Assembly (NCBI RefSeq): GCF_008929045.1
Contig: NZ_VFAH01000006.1
Span: forward strand, 186,001-250,000
Source of the DNA: Noviherbaspirillum aerium
GTDB taxonomy: Bacteria; Pseudomonadota; Gammaproteobacteria; Burkholderiales; Burkholderiaceae_D
DNA length: 64,000 nucleotides
Direction: 5' to 3'
Shown here: one piece after another, positions 9,475 through 18,724 of the stretch
Position numbering within the stretch: position 1 is the first letter of the stretch
How the letters are laid out: the number at the start of each line of letters is the position of its first letter
Program-made: the position numbers and the translations under genes
Notes under the pieces: model-generated
What the model saw: only the letters and a program-made list of their open reading frames with translations
The model's database searches: none
What the model was told of the DNA's origin: nothing

Positions 9475-10706
9475 TCACTTCGCTCCTCTGGGCGTGGATG
9501 ACCGGCGCTGACACCGGCTGCCATCATCTGTTCAATTTCAAGCTGCGAGTAACCGGCTTCCGCCAGGATTTCGGCTGAATGCTCGCCGAGCTGCGGGGCC
9601 GCCGCGACGTCGGGGTCCGGTACGGTATGCGTCCAGGCCACCGGATTGCCGGTGATATTCAATGTGCCTTCTGTCGGGTGTTCCACCCTGCGCACAAACC
9701 CTGTCTGCCGAAGATGCGCATCCTCGAGCAAGTCCGCCGGCGAATTCATCGGCATGTTGGGGATGTCGGCACTGTCCAGCAGCGCCTGCCATTCGGCCGT
9801 GGATCTTTCCAGCATCAGTGCGCCAACTTCCGCATAGACCGCATCGATATTGGCGGCGCGCATGCCGTGGGTGGTAAAGCGCTGATCCTCGAAAAAGCGT
9901 TGCGGCGTGCCGATGGCGGCAAAGAAGTTGCGCCAGTGCTTGTCGTTGTAGATCAATACACAGAGGTAGCCATCCCGCGTCCGGTAAGGCCGTCGGTGCG
10001 TCGTGAGCAGGCGGGCGTACCCGGCTTCGCCTTGCGGAGGCTCGAACGATAATCCCGCCAGATGGTCTCCGAGCACGAATTGCGCCATTGCTTCGAACAT
10101 TGGCACGACCACAGCTTGTCCGATGCCGGTCTTCTCGCGCGCATACAGCGCCGTTGTCACCGCATATACCGCATGCAAACCGGTGACCCGGTCGCCCATG
10201 GTGACAGGTGCATAGCAGGGCTGCTCGGAGCCATACCGCTGCATCAGCCAAGGCAGGCCAGTTGCCCCTTGAATAAGGTCGTCATACGCGGCCTTCCCCG
10301 CGTATGGTCCGTCCTGGCCAAAGCCGCAGCAACTGACGTGAATGATGCCCGGGTTGCGCTGCTTCACGGATTCATAATCCAGTCCGAGCCGCGCAACGGC
10401 CTGCGGCCGCACATTCGTGATCAGCACGTCGGCGCGCTCCGCCAGGCGTAGCACCGCGTCCCTCCCCTGCGGCTGCTTCAGATCCAGCACGAGACTGCGT
10501 TTGCCTTGGTTCGCATGAAGGAAGATATGCCCCATGCCCGGATTGCGCATCGGTCCGACGTGCCGCATGTTGTCGCCTTCCGGGGTCTCGATCTTGATCA
10601 CGTCGGCGCCCAGCGCCGCCAGAATCTGGGTCGCATACGGACCCATGATCACGGATGTCATGTCGAGGATTCGGACGCCCGCGAGCGGGCCTGATTGCTT
10701 TGTCAT
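9471..10706 (-). CDS. CaiB/BaiF (class III) CoA-transferase
   Basis: A 411-aa class III CoA-transferase, moving CoA between carboxylic acids. N-terminal signature GPLAGVRILDMTSVIMGPYATQILAALGADVIKIE and the characteristic LDLKQPQGRDAVLRLAERADVLITNVRP are clear. The catalytic Asp is expected in the segment near AYDDLIQGATG. It is the second gene of a minus-strand operon after the Bug-type receptor, an arrangement common in beta-proteobacteria: import of an organic acid, activation by CoA transfer, then oxidation by the acyl-CoA dehydrogenase. Confidence 0.92.
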   Translation of the reverse strand: MTKQSGPLAGVRILDMTSVIMGPYATQILAALGADVIKIETPEGDNMRHVGPMRNPGMGHIFLHANQGKRSLVLDLKQPQGRDAVLRLAERADVLITNVRPQAVARLGLDYESVKQRNPGIIHVSCCGFGQDGPYAGKAAYDDLIQGATGLPWLMQRYGSEQPCYAPVTMGDRVTGLHAVYAVTTALYAREKTGIGQAVVVPMFEAMAQFVLGDHLAGLSFEPPQGEAGYARLLTTHRRPYRTRDGYLCVLIYNDKHWRNFFAAIGTPQRFFEDQRFTTHGMRAANIDAVYAEVGALMLERSTAEWQALLDSADIPNMPMNSPADLLEDAHLRQTGFVRRVEHPTEGTLNITGNPVAWTHTVPDPDVAAAPQLGEHSAEILAEAGYSQLEIEQMMAAGVSAGHPRPEERSE

Positions 10707-10726
10707 TGCGTGATGGTCCTGACCTG

Positions 10727-11689
10727 TTATTCGGGCTGGATGCCGGCTTGCTTGATCAGGTTGCTCCAGTGATCGCGCTGGGCAACCACATACTTTGCGA
10801 AGTCTTGCGGTGAGGCCGAAGGCCCTACCTGGAAGCCTTGCGCAGACAGCTTGTCCTGCACTTCCTTGTCTGCCAGTACAGCAAGGATTTCAGTGTTGAG
10901 CCGTTCAACGATGGGTTTAGGCATGCCTGCCGGTCCAAGGATGCCGTTCCAGGATGTCAGGTCAAACCCCGGCACGGTCTGCGCTACCGGTGGCACGCTG
11001 GGCAACAGCTTCGAGGGGGCGGCAGTGGTCACCGCCAGCGTCTTGACCTTTTCTGTCTTGAGCATGGACATGCCGGACCCGAAATCCACGACATAAAAGT
11101 CGATCTGGCCGCCGATCAGATCCGTCATGGCTTGAGGGCTGGATTTGTACGGTACCTGCAGCAGGTTGATGCCGGCCAGCCGCTTGATCGTTTCAGTGGC
11201 CACCAGGGAAGTGCTGTTAGGAGTGCCATAGGACAGCTTGCCCGGATTGGCTTTTGCATAGTCAATGAATTCCTTGAGCGTCCGCACCGGAAGCTTCGGA
11301 TTCACCACTACGGCGAACGGTAATTCACCCACCAGGGTAATCGGCGTGAAATCCTTCACGGGGTCGTAGCGCAGCGTCTTGAACAGGCTCGGGTTGGCGG
11401 AGTGCGAGGTGTTCGTTGTCATGATAAGCGTATAGCCATCCGGCTTTGCGCCAGCCACATGCACTGCCGCAATCTGGGCACTGGCACCAGGCTTGTTATC
11501 GACAACCACCGTCTGGCGCAAACGTTCACCGAGCTTTTGCGCGACTACGCGTGCCACCCCGTCCGTGCCGCTCCCGGCGGCGAAAGGAACCACCAGCGTG
11601 ATTGGTCCGGTCGGATAGTTTTGCGCAAGCGCAGAACCTGCGGCAATGAGCAGTCCGATAGTTCCTGCAAGTCGAGGTATCAAGGCCAT
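10727..11689 (-). CDS. Bug family tripartite-type substrate-binding protein (TctC-like)
   Basis: A 320-aa periplasmic solute receptor of the Bug/TctC family. Start chosen at ATG 11689, with GGAGACAACG upstream; it gives a clean Sec signal (MALIPRLAGTIGLLIAAGSALAQ). The mature part has the Bug signature YPTGPITLVVPFAAGSGTDGVARV and the second ligand loop with GTPNSTS. No membrane TctA/TctB partners are present in the window, typical for orphan Bug proteins. As first gene of the operon it presumably binds the carboxylate that the downstream enzymes process. Confidence 0.92.
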   Translation of the reverse strand: MALIPRLAGTIGLLIAAGSALAQNYPTGPITLVVPFAAGSGTDGVARVVAQKLGERLRQTVVVDNKPGASAQIAAVHVAGAKPDGYTLIMTTNTSHSANPSLFKTLRYDPVKDFTPITLVGELPFAVVVNPKLPVRTLKEFIDYAKANPGKLSYGTPNSTSLVATETIKRLAGINLLQVPYKSSPQAMTDLIGGQIDFYVVDFGSGMSMLKTEKVKTLAVTTAAPSKLLPSVPPVAQTVPGFDLTSWNGILGPAGMPKPIVERLNTEILAVLADKEVQDKLSAQGFQVGPSASPQDFAKYVVAQRDHWSNLIKQAGIQPE

Positions 11690-11797
11690 CGTTGTCTCCT
11701 GATTTGTTTTTCCGCTCCTTAATGGCGGTGGAGACATCATTGATTGGCGGTCGATACATGTCAAATCGTATATTTAACTGGTACGATCCAAAACAAG

Positions 11798-11814
11798 TAT
11801 CGATGGATACCATC
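11798..11814. promoter_or_regulatory. overlapping palindromes upstream of the catabolic operon
   Basis: Two interlocked dyads, GTATC-GATG-GATAC and GATGG-ATA-CCATC, lie about 110 nt upstream of the Bug gene start. The position suits an operator for the operon's LysR regulator. The gap from 11690 to 12143 otherwise holds no gene that I can support. Confidence 0.35.
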
Positions 11815-12143
11815 AGCTTCCACTTATCTTGAGGAATTTTTCCGTCCGGATCCGGCATGATGACATGCGGGGCGCATCCGGTGGCTCCGCAATGTCTGGT
11901 CCGATGCCACGGACTGGTAGTCATGGACCGAGCTCGACATCTGTAGAACTGCACAGGCTCGACGGAAACCGGCACCAAAACGTCTGATCAGATCATCAAC
12001 CAGCGAACGCTTGCGAAAAGGTCTTATAGCTTGCAGGCGCATCCGGCGGCATAGCCTTGTCGAGCGACAGCTAAGTCATGCTTGTCCATTGTCCGGCAAA
12101 CGGCACTCCAGCGGTCGGTCCAACTCGAAGTAGAATTGTAGCC

Positions 12144-12704
12144 ATGGGACTCTTGACCTTCAGCATCAACCTCACACTCGACGGTTGCGTCGATCACCGG
12201 GAGGGAATCGCCGACGACGAGACGCACGCTTTCTTCACCCGTCTCATGGACGACGCAGGGGCGATGCTGTGGGGCCGCGTCACCTACGAGATGATGGAGA
12301 GCTATTGGCCGGCGGTCGCTCGCGGCGACGAGAAGGCGCCGCCAGCGATGCGCGAGTGGGCGGTCAAGCTGGAGGCCAAGCCGAAGTACGTGGTGTCGTC
12401 GACGCGAACGGATTTCGGTTGGAACAACAGCCACCACATCGCTGGCGACTTGCGTACGAGGGTGCAGGAGCTCAAGCAAGCAACCCCTGCCGGCGTGCTC
12501 CTCGGTAGCGGCAAGCTCGCGACCGAGCTGGACCGGCTGGATCTGATCGACGAATACAGGTTCCTCCTCCACCCCAGGATCGCCGGTCACGGCCCGACCC
12601 TGTACCAGAGCGGTCTACCCAGCACGCGACGGCTCGAGCTGGTCTCGGCAACGCCACTGCGCAACGGCGCCGCCGCCATGCATTACCGGCGCACGCGCGG
12701 CTAG
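12144..12704 (+). CDS. RibD C-terminal/dihydrofolate reductase family protein
   Basis: A 186-aa reductase-fold protein, started at ATG 12144. It begins MGLLTFSINLTLDGCVDHREGI, the usual opening of this family, has GRVTYEMMESYWP and the NADPH-loop segment GVLLGSGKLATELDRLDLIDEYRFLLHP. These stand-alone proteins are NADPH-dependent reductases of unknown substrate. The gene stands alone. Its TAG stop (12702-12704) overlaps the first bases of the adjoining MITE, so the original C-terminus may have been slightly different. Confidence 0.85.
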   Translation: MGLLTFSINLTLDGCVDHREGIADDETHAFFTRLMDDAGAMLWGRVTYEMMESYWPAVARGDEKAPPAMREWAVKLEAKPKYVVSSTRTDFGWNNSHHIAGDLRTRVQELKQATPAGVLLGSGKLATELDRLDLIDEYRFLLHPRIAGHGPTLYQSGLPSTRRLELVSATPLRNGAAAMHYRRTRG

Positions 12705-12854
12705 CAGGCTGCTGAAAAACCCTTTGCAGGTGGGAGCGCGAAATATTCTGGCCGTTTAAAACGCCTTACAAGCGAATATCTTGAAGTCGCCAATGGTTTG
12801 AGCACCCTTGAAAATCAAAATAGTGGGTGAAAAATCGTTTTTCAACAGCCTGCT
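12703..12854. mobile_element. 152-bp MITE-like element with 18-bp terminal inverted repeats
   Basis: The ends AGCAGGCTGCTGAAAAAC (12703-12720) and GTTTTTCAACAGCCTGCT (12837-12854) are inverted copies with one mismatch. The 152-bp interior has no reading frame of note. The terminus type (GGCTGTTGAAAAA-like) matches inverted repeats of common IS families, so this is best read as a non-autonomous derivative. No clear target duplication was found. Confidence 0.7.
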
Positions 12855-12889
12855 AATGGTGGATGGGCGAGAAATCACCGAAGCTAATG

Positions 12890-13843
12890 TCAGCGCTTGC
12901 CCGCACCGACATGGCGGTCGAGGAAGCTGCGCATTTCGCGTGCGATATCGGCGCCATGCGTTTCGATCGCGAAGTGCCCAGTGTCGAGGAAGCGCACTTC
13001 CGCTTCCGGGTTGTCGCGCTTGAATGCCTCGGCCCCGGCGGGAATGAAGAACGGATCGTTCTTGCCCCAGATCGCCAGCGTGGGCGGCTGGTAGCGGCGG
13101 AAGTAGGCGTGCACTTGCGAGTACTGCTTGATATTCTGGCCGTAGTCCATCAAGAGGTCCATCTGCACTTCCACGCCGATGCGCTCGGTAGCCGCGTGCG
13201 CAAGGATGTAGCCGTCAGGTGCAACGCGGGAGGTGTCCTTGACGCCCTCCATGTACTGCCACTTCGTCATCTCCAGCGTGTTGAACTTGCGCAGGCCTTC
13301 ACGGTTCTCGGCCGTCGGATCGGCCCAGGCTGCGCGCATCGGCGCCCAGCCTAGGCTTAGCCCTTCTTCATACGCGTTGCCGTTCTGGGTGACGATGGCG
13401 GTGATCTTTTCCGGATTGCGCACGGCAAGACGCCAGCCTACCGGTGCGCCATAGTCGAACACGTACATTGCGTAACGATCCATGCCCTTGGCAACAGTGA
13501 AGGCATCGATCACCTTGGCCAGGTTGTCGAAGCTGTAGCGAAACGACTTGTCCGCGGCAGTCATGCCAAAGCCCGGCAGGTCCGGTGCCACGACGCGATA
13601 GCCGCTTGCCAGGTAAGGCATCAGATCGCGGAACATATGCGAGGAAGCGCCAAAGCCGTGCAGCAGGAGCACAGCCGGGGCATTCTTCGGACCAGCCTCA
13701 CGGTAGAACACGTTCGCGCCATCGACCTGGATGTTCCCGTGGTGCACGACCGGGGCTTGGGTTGCGGCTTGTGCCTGGACAGTGCCGACGCTGGTGGCGG
13801 CGAGGGCTGCGGCGAAGACGGCGGGACGGATACCTTTGTTCAT
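12890..13843 (-). CDS. secreted alpha/beta hydrolase, epoxide hydrolase/haloalkane dehalogenase-like
   Basis: A 317-aa alpha/beta-hydrolase started at ATG 13843 (GGAGAGCATC upstream) with a Sec signal (MNKGIRPAVFAAALAATSVGTVQAQA). The oxyanion segment is HGFGASSHMF; the nucleophile elbow is VFDYGAPVG, with Asp rather than Ser, as in epoxide hydrolases and haloalkane dehalogenases. The acid is in WGKNDPFFIP and the catalytic His in DTGHFAIE. It is transcribed away from the CGNR regulator at 13970 across a 126-nt gap. Periplasmic location and Asp nucleophile are seen; the substrate is not known. Confidence 0.88.
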   Translation of the reverse strand: MNKGIRPAVFAAALAATSVGTVQAQAATQAPVVHHGNIQVDGANVFYREAGPKNAPAVLLLHGFGASSHMFRDLMPYLASGYRVVAPDLPGFGMTAADKSFRYSFDNLAKVIDAFTVAKGMDRYAMYVFDYGAPVGWRLAVRNPEKITAIVTQNGNAYEEGLSLGWAPMRAAWADPTAENREGLRKFNTLEMTKWQYMEGVKDTSRVAPDGYILAHAATERIGVEVQMDLLMDYGQNIKQYSQVHAYFRRYQPPTLAIWGKNDPFFIPAGAEAFKRDNPEAEVRFLDTGHFAIETHGADIAREMRSFLDRHVGAGKR

Positions 13844-13969
13844 GATGCTCTCCTTGGTGGCGGCTGGTAACTGGTAAAAATCATCTTTACAGGTTATTGA
13901 ATGGAGTATTGCACGCATCGAGTAACCATTCAAGTATAATTTTTATGGTTATTTCAAATGGAGGGCGTC

Positions 13970-14560
13970 ATGGCCGATAGCGAACTTCAATCCGGCCCGG
14001 CAGAACCGATGCTGCTGGCTGACCACCTGGCGCTGGACCTGCTCAACACCGAGGCGGGAACCGGAGGGCAGCGCATCGATTTCTGGCGCAACGGCGAGGA
14101 CGTATCGCGGTGGCTGCAGCGTTGCGGCATTGATGGAGGAACTCCGGAAGCGGTCGATCAGGAGGCTTTGTTGGCCGCGGCGAAAGACCTGCGTGCGACG
14201 GCACGCGAGCTCATCGAATTGCGCAAGCGCGGCGAGCAGGGAGATCCACAGCGGCTGAACAGCTACCTGGCGCTCCAGCAGTCGGTACCGGTACTCGAGT
14301 GGACAAAGGACAGCGTGCGCCTGGTGCGGCGCGGGCTCTTGCAGTCACCGCTACACTCGCTCGGCAAGGTGGCCGAAGCGGTAGCAGAGCTGTTGGCGAC
14401 AGGGGAATTCGAACTGGTGCGCCAGTGCGAGCATCCGGATTGCGTCATGTGGTTCTACGACAGGACAAAATCGCATCGCCGACGCTGGTGCAGCATGGCC
14501 TTGTGCGGCAACCGCCATAAGGCGGCCGAGTTCCGAAAGCGTCAACAGGTAGAGAAATAG
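13970..14560 (+). CDS. CGNR zinc-finger (ABATE) transcriptional regulator
   Basis: A 196-aa protein started at ATG 13970 behind GGAGGGCG; an in-frame ATG at 13958 is less well placed. The N-terminal ABATE domain (LLADHLALDLLNTEAG) is followed by the C-terminal zinc finger: CEHPDCVMWFYDRTKSHRRRWCSMALCGNR, with the four Cys and the CGNR signature. Such proteins are thought to be DNA-binding stress regulators. It is divergent from the secreted hydrolase and probably controls it. Confidence 0.9.
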   Translation: MADSELQSGPAEPMLLADHLALDLLNTEAGTGGQRIDFWRNGEDVSRWLQRCGIDGGTPEAVDQEALLAAAKDLRATARELIELRKRGEQGDPQRLNSYLALQQSVPVLEWTKDSVRLVRRGLLQSPLHSLGKVAEAVAELLATGEFELVRQCEHPDCVMWFYDRTKSHRRRWCSMALCGNRHKAAEFRKRQQVEK

Positions 14561-14736
14561 GGACCGGAAACGGCCACACAGTTCTCTACGTATTCGTATA
14601 GCAGTGATCCCATGCGTGGTCCTGCCTCAGCGCCTGGTTCTCGCCTGAGTCCACAATCGGTCCGCTGCTGTTTGCAGCCGACCGTTGGCCTTATGCCTCT
14701 CATTCAGTCAACACCAAGGCTTGGCGTGCGCCTCAG

Positions 14737-14956
14737 CTATTCATGATAGAAGTCGATGAAAGCCCGCACTTTCGCGGTAAGCAACCCCCGAGGTGCAGAC
14801 CCCATGGACTGCTGCCGAAGGCAAGCTCCAACCAGGCAACAGTAACCGCAGCGTCCCGCTTGCCAATGGGTCCCGCACACTGCACTCTTCCAGCACGGAC
14901 ATGACGGCGCCGCCCTCGATCAGAGCGCACAGGGATGAAGGTGAATCGACCCGCAT
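14737..14956 (-). pseudogene. LysR-type regulator, C-terminal remnant with frameshift
   Basis: On the minus strand one frame reads ALIEGGAVMSVLEECSVRD then LASGTLRLLLPGWSLPSAAV, the end of an LTTR effector domain. A single-base shift is then needed to continue with LTAKVRAFIDFYHE and the stop at 14737-14739, the normal end of such proteins. The DNA-binding half is absent. The stretch 14561-14736 before it holds no supportable gene. Confidence 0.6.
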
Positions 14957-15014
14957 TCACACTCGAACCCGGACTGTCACTGCGCCTTCAGGTAAGGAGA
15001 ATGTCTAGGGGTTT

Positions 15015-15074
15015 GAGTAAGGAGCTAGGTAAGGGGCTGAGTAAGGAGCTGGGTAAGGGGCTGAGTAAGGGGCC
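15015..15074 (+). repeat. five tandem copies of a 12-bp repeat
   Basis: Five consecutive 12-mers of the form (G/A)(A/G)GTAAGG(A/G)GC(T/C) occupy 15015-15074, arranged as a 24-bp dimer repeated twice plus one monomer. In the plus-strand frame they would encode GLSKELGK-like units. The array sits immediately before an NHL-repeat remnant. Confidence 0.8.
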
Positions 15075-15075
15075 G

Positions 15076-15207
15076 GGGCTCGCCGCAGACGGCGCAGGCA
15101 ACATGTTCATTACCAATCCGTTCAATCACGGAATCGATAAGCTGAATGCCGACGGCGAGACCACGCTGGTTGCCGGGAAACCGGGCGAATCCGGCAATTC
15201 GGACTGA
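15076..15207 (+). pseudogene. NHL-repeat protein remnant
   Basis: The frame reads GLAADGAGNMFITNPFNHGI then DKLNADGETTLVAGKPG, one NHL beta-propeller blade (usual form: GLAVDxxGNVYVADxxNHxIRKxxxxGxVTTLAG). It lacks the rest of the propeller and ends after about 44 codons. From 15208 to 15611 no gene is visible. Confidence 0.5.
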
Positions 15208-15611
15208 TGGCCTGAGCGAGGCGCTGCGGACCACCGGGTATGCCGCAAGCGTTGGATAATCATTATCTGGAACCGCACGCCCGGCCTGTTTCACGGTGGA
15301 ATAATCACTACCGGTCCGCGAAGATAGAATGACGCAGCGCAATTATCCGCTTCCAGGAGAGCGCAACGTCAGGTTAGGCTCGGCAAGGCAAAATCTGGAA
15401 GGTGTCCTGAAGCTCCCAGCAGCACACTTTCGGTCTAGCGTCGAATGCGGCCATAAGCAGACGATTGCTGCATCCTGACTTCGTCCTCAATTCACAACCT
15501 AACATTGCAGCGTATAACCAGGATTTGTTACGTCGCAGGTTTCCCGACTTTTCAGAAAAGGCGACATTCTGTTAGCGTCTAGCTTATCGCCTTTTTATCG
15601 CCTTTTCCGCA

Positions 15612-18125
15612 ATGACAATCTTATCCGGGCAGTTTCCCCTGAGCCATCATCCAGCTTTCCTTTCCGGTGGTGGTGAAGTGGGCAAGATGATGCGCGCCAA
15701 GGACTGGTCAGCATCGCCAATCGGCCCAGTCGCCACTTGGCCGCAATCACTTCGCTCCATGCTGGCAGCGGTACTCAACTCGCCTATGTTGGGGGCGGTG
15801 CTCTGGGGGCCAGAGCTGTTGTTTTTCTATAACGACGCCTACATCCCCTCGTTAGGCGAGCGCCATCCTGACGGAATCGGCCGTCCAGTCAGCGAAGTCT
15901 GGGGAGCAGCTTGGGACCAGGTTTCCGAGCCGTTCTATCAATGCATCGCCACTGGCATCGGTTTTCAGACGTCCAACGTCGAGATACCGATGATTCGCAA
16001 TGGCCAACACGTGACGACGTATTGGGATTTCAGCGCGACTCCAATCTACGGCGAAGACGACACGATTGTCGGCTTGCTCAATCAGGGCGTCGAGATCACC
16101 GCCCGTGTCATCGCAGATAGAGAGAAATCAGCAGCGGCACGCAACCTGGATTTCCGGCTCACTCTGGCGGACCAACTGCGTCCTTTGGTAGATCCCGATG
16201 AAGTCATTGCAACGGCCAGCGAGTTGCTTGGCAAGCATCTGGACGTAGCGCGCGTGCTGTACGCCGCAGCTGACGAATCCGGCGAAATCCTGCGCATCAA
16301 GCGTGATTGGGTCAATGGCACCTTGGCTTCAATGGCGGGGGTCGTGCTCAAAATGGATGATTTTGGCCCGTTGATCGGTGAAGCAATGCGCGCCGGGAAA
16401 ACGGTAGTAATTGCCGATGTCATGAGCGATGAACGCTCGTCTTCTTACGGCCATGCCTATGCAAGCATAGGCATACGAGCGTTTGTTGCGATACCCCTCA
16501 TAAAAGAGGGAAACTTTCGCGCAATCTTGACCCTGCATGATACCCATCCCCACCCTTGGACTGAACATGACGTGGCCTTGGCGCAGGATATGGTGGACAG
16601 GACATGGGCAGCGGAGGAAAGTGCCCGCGCCCAAGCCGAACTGCGCATCGAACGCGACCGCAGCCAAGCCGTCTTCGACACGATGAGGGAAGGCTTCGGG
16701 ATGGTCGGCCGCGATTGGACCATGCTGTACATGAATGCCGAAGGACTGCGAATGGGCGATCGATCCGGGCATCAGATAGTTGGTCGGAATCATTGGGACA
16801 TCTGGCCGGAGCACGCTGGAACGGAAGTAGAGCGCATGTATCGCCGGGTCATGCAAACGCGGCAATCTGAAATGCTTGAAATCCAGCATCCCCACGCAGA
16901 CGGAACCGTCACTTGGCTCGAACTTCGGGTCTATCCAAGGACCGATGGCGGACTTGCCATATTCTTCCGGGACGTTACCAGCCGCAAGGAGGCAGAGGAA
17001 AAGCTGCGGGACGCCGACCGGCGCAAGGACGAGTTTCTGGCTATGTTGGCGCATGAGCTGCGCAATCCTCTAGCCCCCATCGGCGCTGCGGCCGAGCTGC
17101 TGCAGATGGTCAAGCTCGACGAGGCACGGGTGCGCCAGACCAGTCAAATCATCGGGCGTCAGGTCGAGCACATGACCGGTCTGGTCGATGATCTGCTTGA
17201 TGTGTCGCGCGTTACGCAAGGCAAGGTCGAGCTGGACAAGGCGCCGCTGGATATCAACCATATCCTGACCGACGCTGTCGAGCAGGTGAGCCCACTGGTG
17301 GGCGCAAGACAGCACCGGCTGATGCTGGACCTGTCACGCAATGGCGTCTTGGTCTCGGGTGACAAGAAACGTCTGGTGCAAGTGGTAAGCAATCTACTGA
17401 CCAATGCCGCCAAGTACACCCCTGAAGGTGGCACGATTTTGCTAAAGACTGCTTTACGGGAAGACCGAATCCATATTGAGGTCACCGACAACGGCATTGG
17501 CATGGATAAGGAACTGGTGGAGCGCGCCTTCGACATGTTCACGCAGGCCGAACGCAGCTTGGACCGGTCTTCGGGTGGGCTCGGACTGGGGCTAGCGCTT
17601 GTCAAGAGCCTAGTCGAGCTGCACGGCGGCACTGTTACCTGTGCCAGTGCCGGGCTAAGCCAGGGCAGCACCTTCACCGTCTGCCTGCCGCGCCTGCTAG
17701 AGAAACCAGCGTCGGTGGGCCAGCGCCAGGGCGGCGACTGGGTGCAGCCGGCGCAGGCGCCCTTGAAGGTGATGGTGGTGGACGACAACGTGGATGCGGC
17801 AGTGATGCTGACCATGCTGCTCGAAGCTGCCGGCCATGAGGTGCTGGTCGAGCATGGCCCCTATCGAGCACTGGAGCGCGCCAAGGCCGACAGACCGAAG
17901 GTGTGCCTCATCGACATCGGCTTGCCCGAGCTTGATGGCAACCAGGTCGCGCAGCGACTGCGCAGCCTGCCGGAAATGGCCCATGCGGTGCTGATCGCCG
18001 TAACAGGATATGGGCAGGAGAACGACCGCAACACTGCCCTGGCTGCAGGCTTTGATCACCATATGGTCAAGCCCGTCGATACTAAACACTTAGCTGCAAT
18101 ACTGAACGCGATCGCTGTCCGATGA
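15612..18125 (+). CDS. hybrid sensor histidine kinase (PAS-GAF-PAS-HisKA-HATPase-REC)
   Basis: An 837-aa cytoplasmic hybrid kinase, unrelated in detail to the one at 4029. PAS-like domain at about 30-160 (WSASPIGPVATWPQSLRS opening typical of this group), GAF at about 175-330, PAS at about 345-455, phosphotransfer His at residue 481 (LAMLAHELRNPLAP), ATPase boxes NLLTNAAKYTPEGG, VTDNGIGMDKEL and GLGLGLALVKSL, and a C-terminal receiver with Asp 768 (LIDIGLPELDG). No output gene is adjacent, so its partner must be encoded elsewhere. The 70 nt upstream contain a repeated TCGCCTTTT. Confidence 0.9.
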   Translation: MTILSGQFPLSHHPAFLSGGGEVGKMMRAKDWSASPIGPVATWPQSLRSMLAAVLNSPMLGAVLWGPELLFFYNDAYIPSLGERHPDGIGRPVSEVWGAAWDQVSEPFYQCIATGIGFQTSNVEIPMIRNGQHVTTYWDFSATPIYGEDDTIVGLLNQGVEITARVIADREKSAAARNLDFRLTLADQLRPLVDPDEVIATASELLGKHLDVARVLYAAADESGEILRIKRDWVNGTLASMAGVVLKMDDFGPLIGEAMRAGKTVVIADVMSDERSSSYGHAYASIGIRAFVAIPLIKEGNFRAILTLHDTHPHPWTEHDVALAQDMVDRTWAAEESARAQAELRIERDRSQAVFDTMREGFGMVGRDWTMLYMNAEGLRMGDRSGHQIVGRNHWDIWPEHAGTEVERMYRRVMQTRQSEMLEIQHPHADGTVTWLELRVYPRTDGGLAIFFRDVTSRKEAEEKLRDADRRKDEFLAMLAHELRNPLAPIGAAAELLQMVKLDEARVRQTSQIIGRQVEHMTGLVDDLLDVSRVTQGKVELDKAPLDINHILTDAVEQVSPLVGARQHRLMLDLSRNGVLVSGDKKRLVQVVSNLLTNAAKYTPEGGTILLKTALREDRIHIEVTDNGIGMDKELVERAFDMFTQAERSLDRSSGGLGLGLALVKSLVELHGGTVTCASAGLSQGSTFTVCLPRLLEKPASVGQRQGGDWVQPAQAPLKVMVVDDNVDAAVMLTMLLEAAGHEVLVEHGPYRALERAKADRPKVCLIDIGLPELDGNQVAQRLRSLPEMAHAVLIAVTGYGQENDRNTALAAGFDHHMVKPVDTKHLAAILNAIAVR

Positions 18126-18238
18126 CATGACTGTCCGCTCAGGGTCGCGTCCGGCACTTTCGTTCTACCCTTGCCGAACCGTGGCGCAACTCCAAAGAGT
18201 TCAAGAAGGATGGCGCATCAAATAGGCATTCATGCATT

Positions 18239-18511
18239 CGTCTGGACGACACCCACGATTCGAGACTGGCTGCAACTGCGCTGAGACGGCTGCAAGAGGC
18301 TGGCACGCCGTGTGAATTGGAATTGCTTGACGGTCTGCCAATGGACGGATGTTTAAAGATTGCACGGGAATTGGGCGTGCCAGTTCGGATGTATGTCTCG
18401 TACGGCGAAGCATATCTGCCATATGCACCTTCCCAGCTGCGGCATCATCCACATATTGCCTGGTGGATTTTAAGGGACAGCATTACGGCGATGCAGCGAA
18501 AGATTCTATGA
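18239..18511 (+). pseudogene. proline dehydrogenase-like C-terminal remnant
   Basis: The open frame reads RLDDTHDSRLAATALRRLQE, then AGTPCELELLDGLPMDGCLK and GVPVRMYVSYGEAYLPYAPSQL. This resembles the end of the FAD-dependent proline dehydrogenase barrel (HD motif, E-x-x-x-LxG, VRVYVPYG-x-x-xPY). Upstream parts are missing and no good start exists. It is judged a decayed fragment; the family assignment is moderate. The stretch 18512-18690 shows no gene. Confidence 0.5.
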
Positions 18512-18724
18512 TTCCACCCTTGTGAGGTACCGATATCGGGAACGCTATAAAGTTGATTTCTTCCCGGTGATTCGGCTCATTTGAGCTGGCGGCCGATCGG
18601 CCGCGGGGCCTGACTAGAGCGACGGAATCACCCGGGACTTGGTTGTTAAAAAATATCTTGCTGCACGGCATTTTCCGGCATTCAGGTTTTATAATCAGTG
18701 CATCAATCGCATCGGTTATTCAAC

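Noticed and set aside
15001..15080. A short CRISPR array
   Set aside because: The 12-bp units are directly adjacent with no spacers and no cas genes occur in the window.
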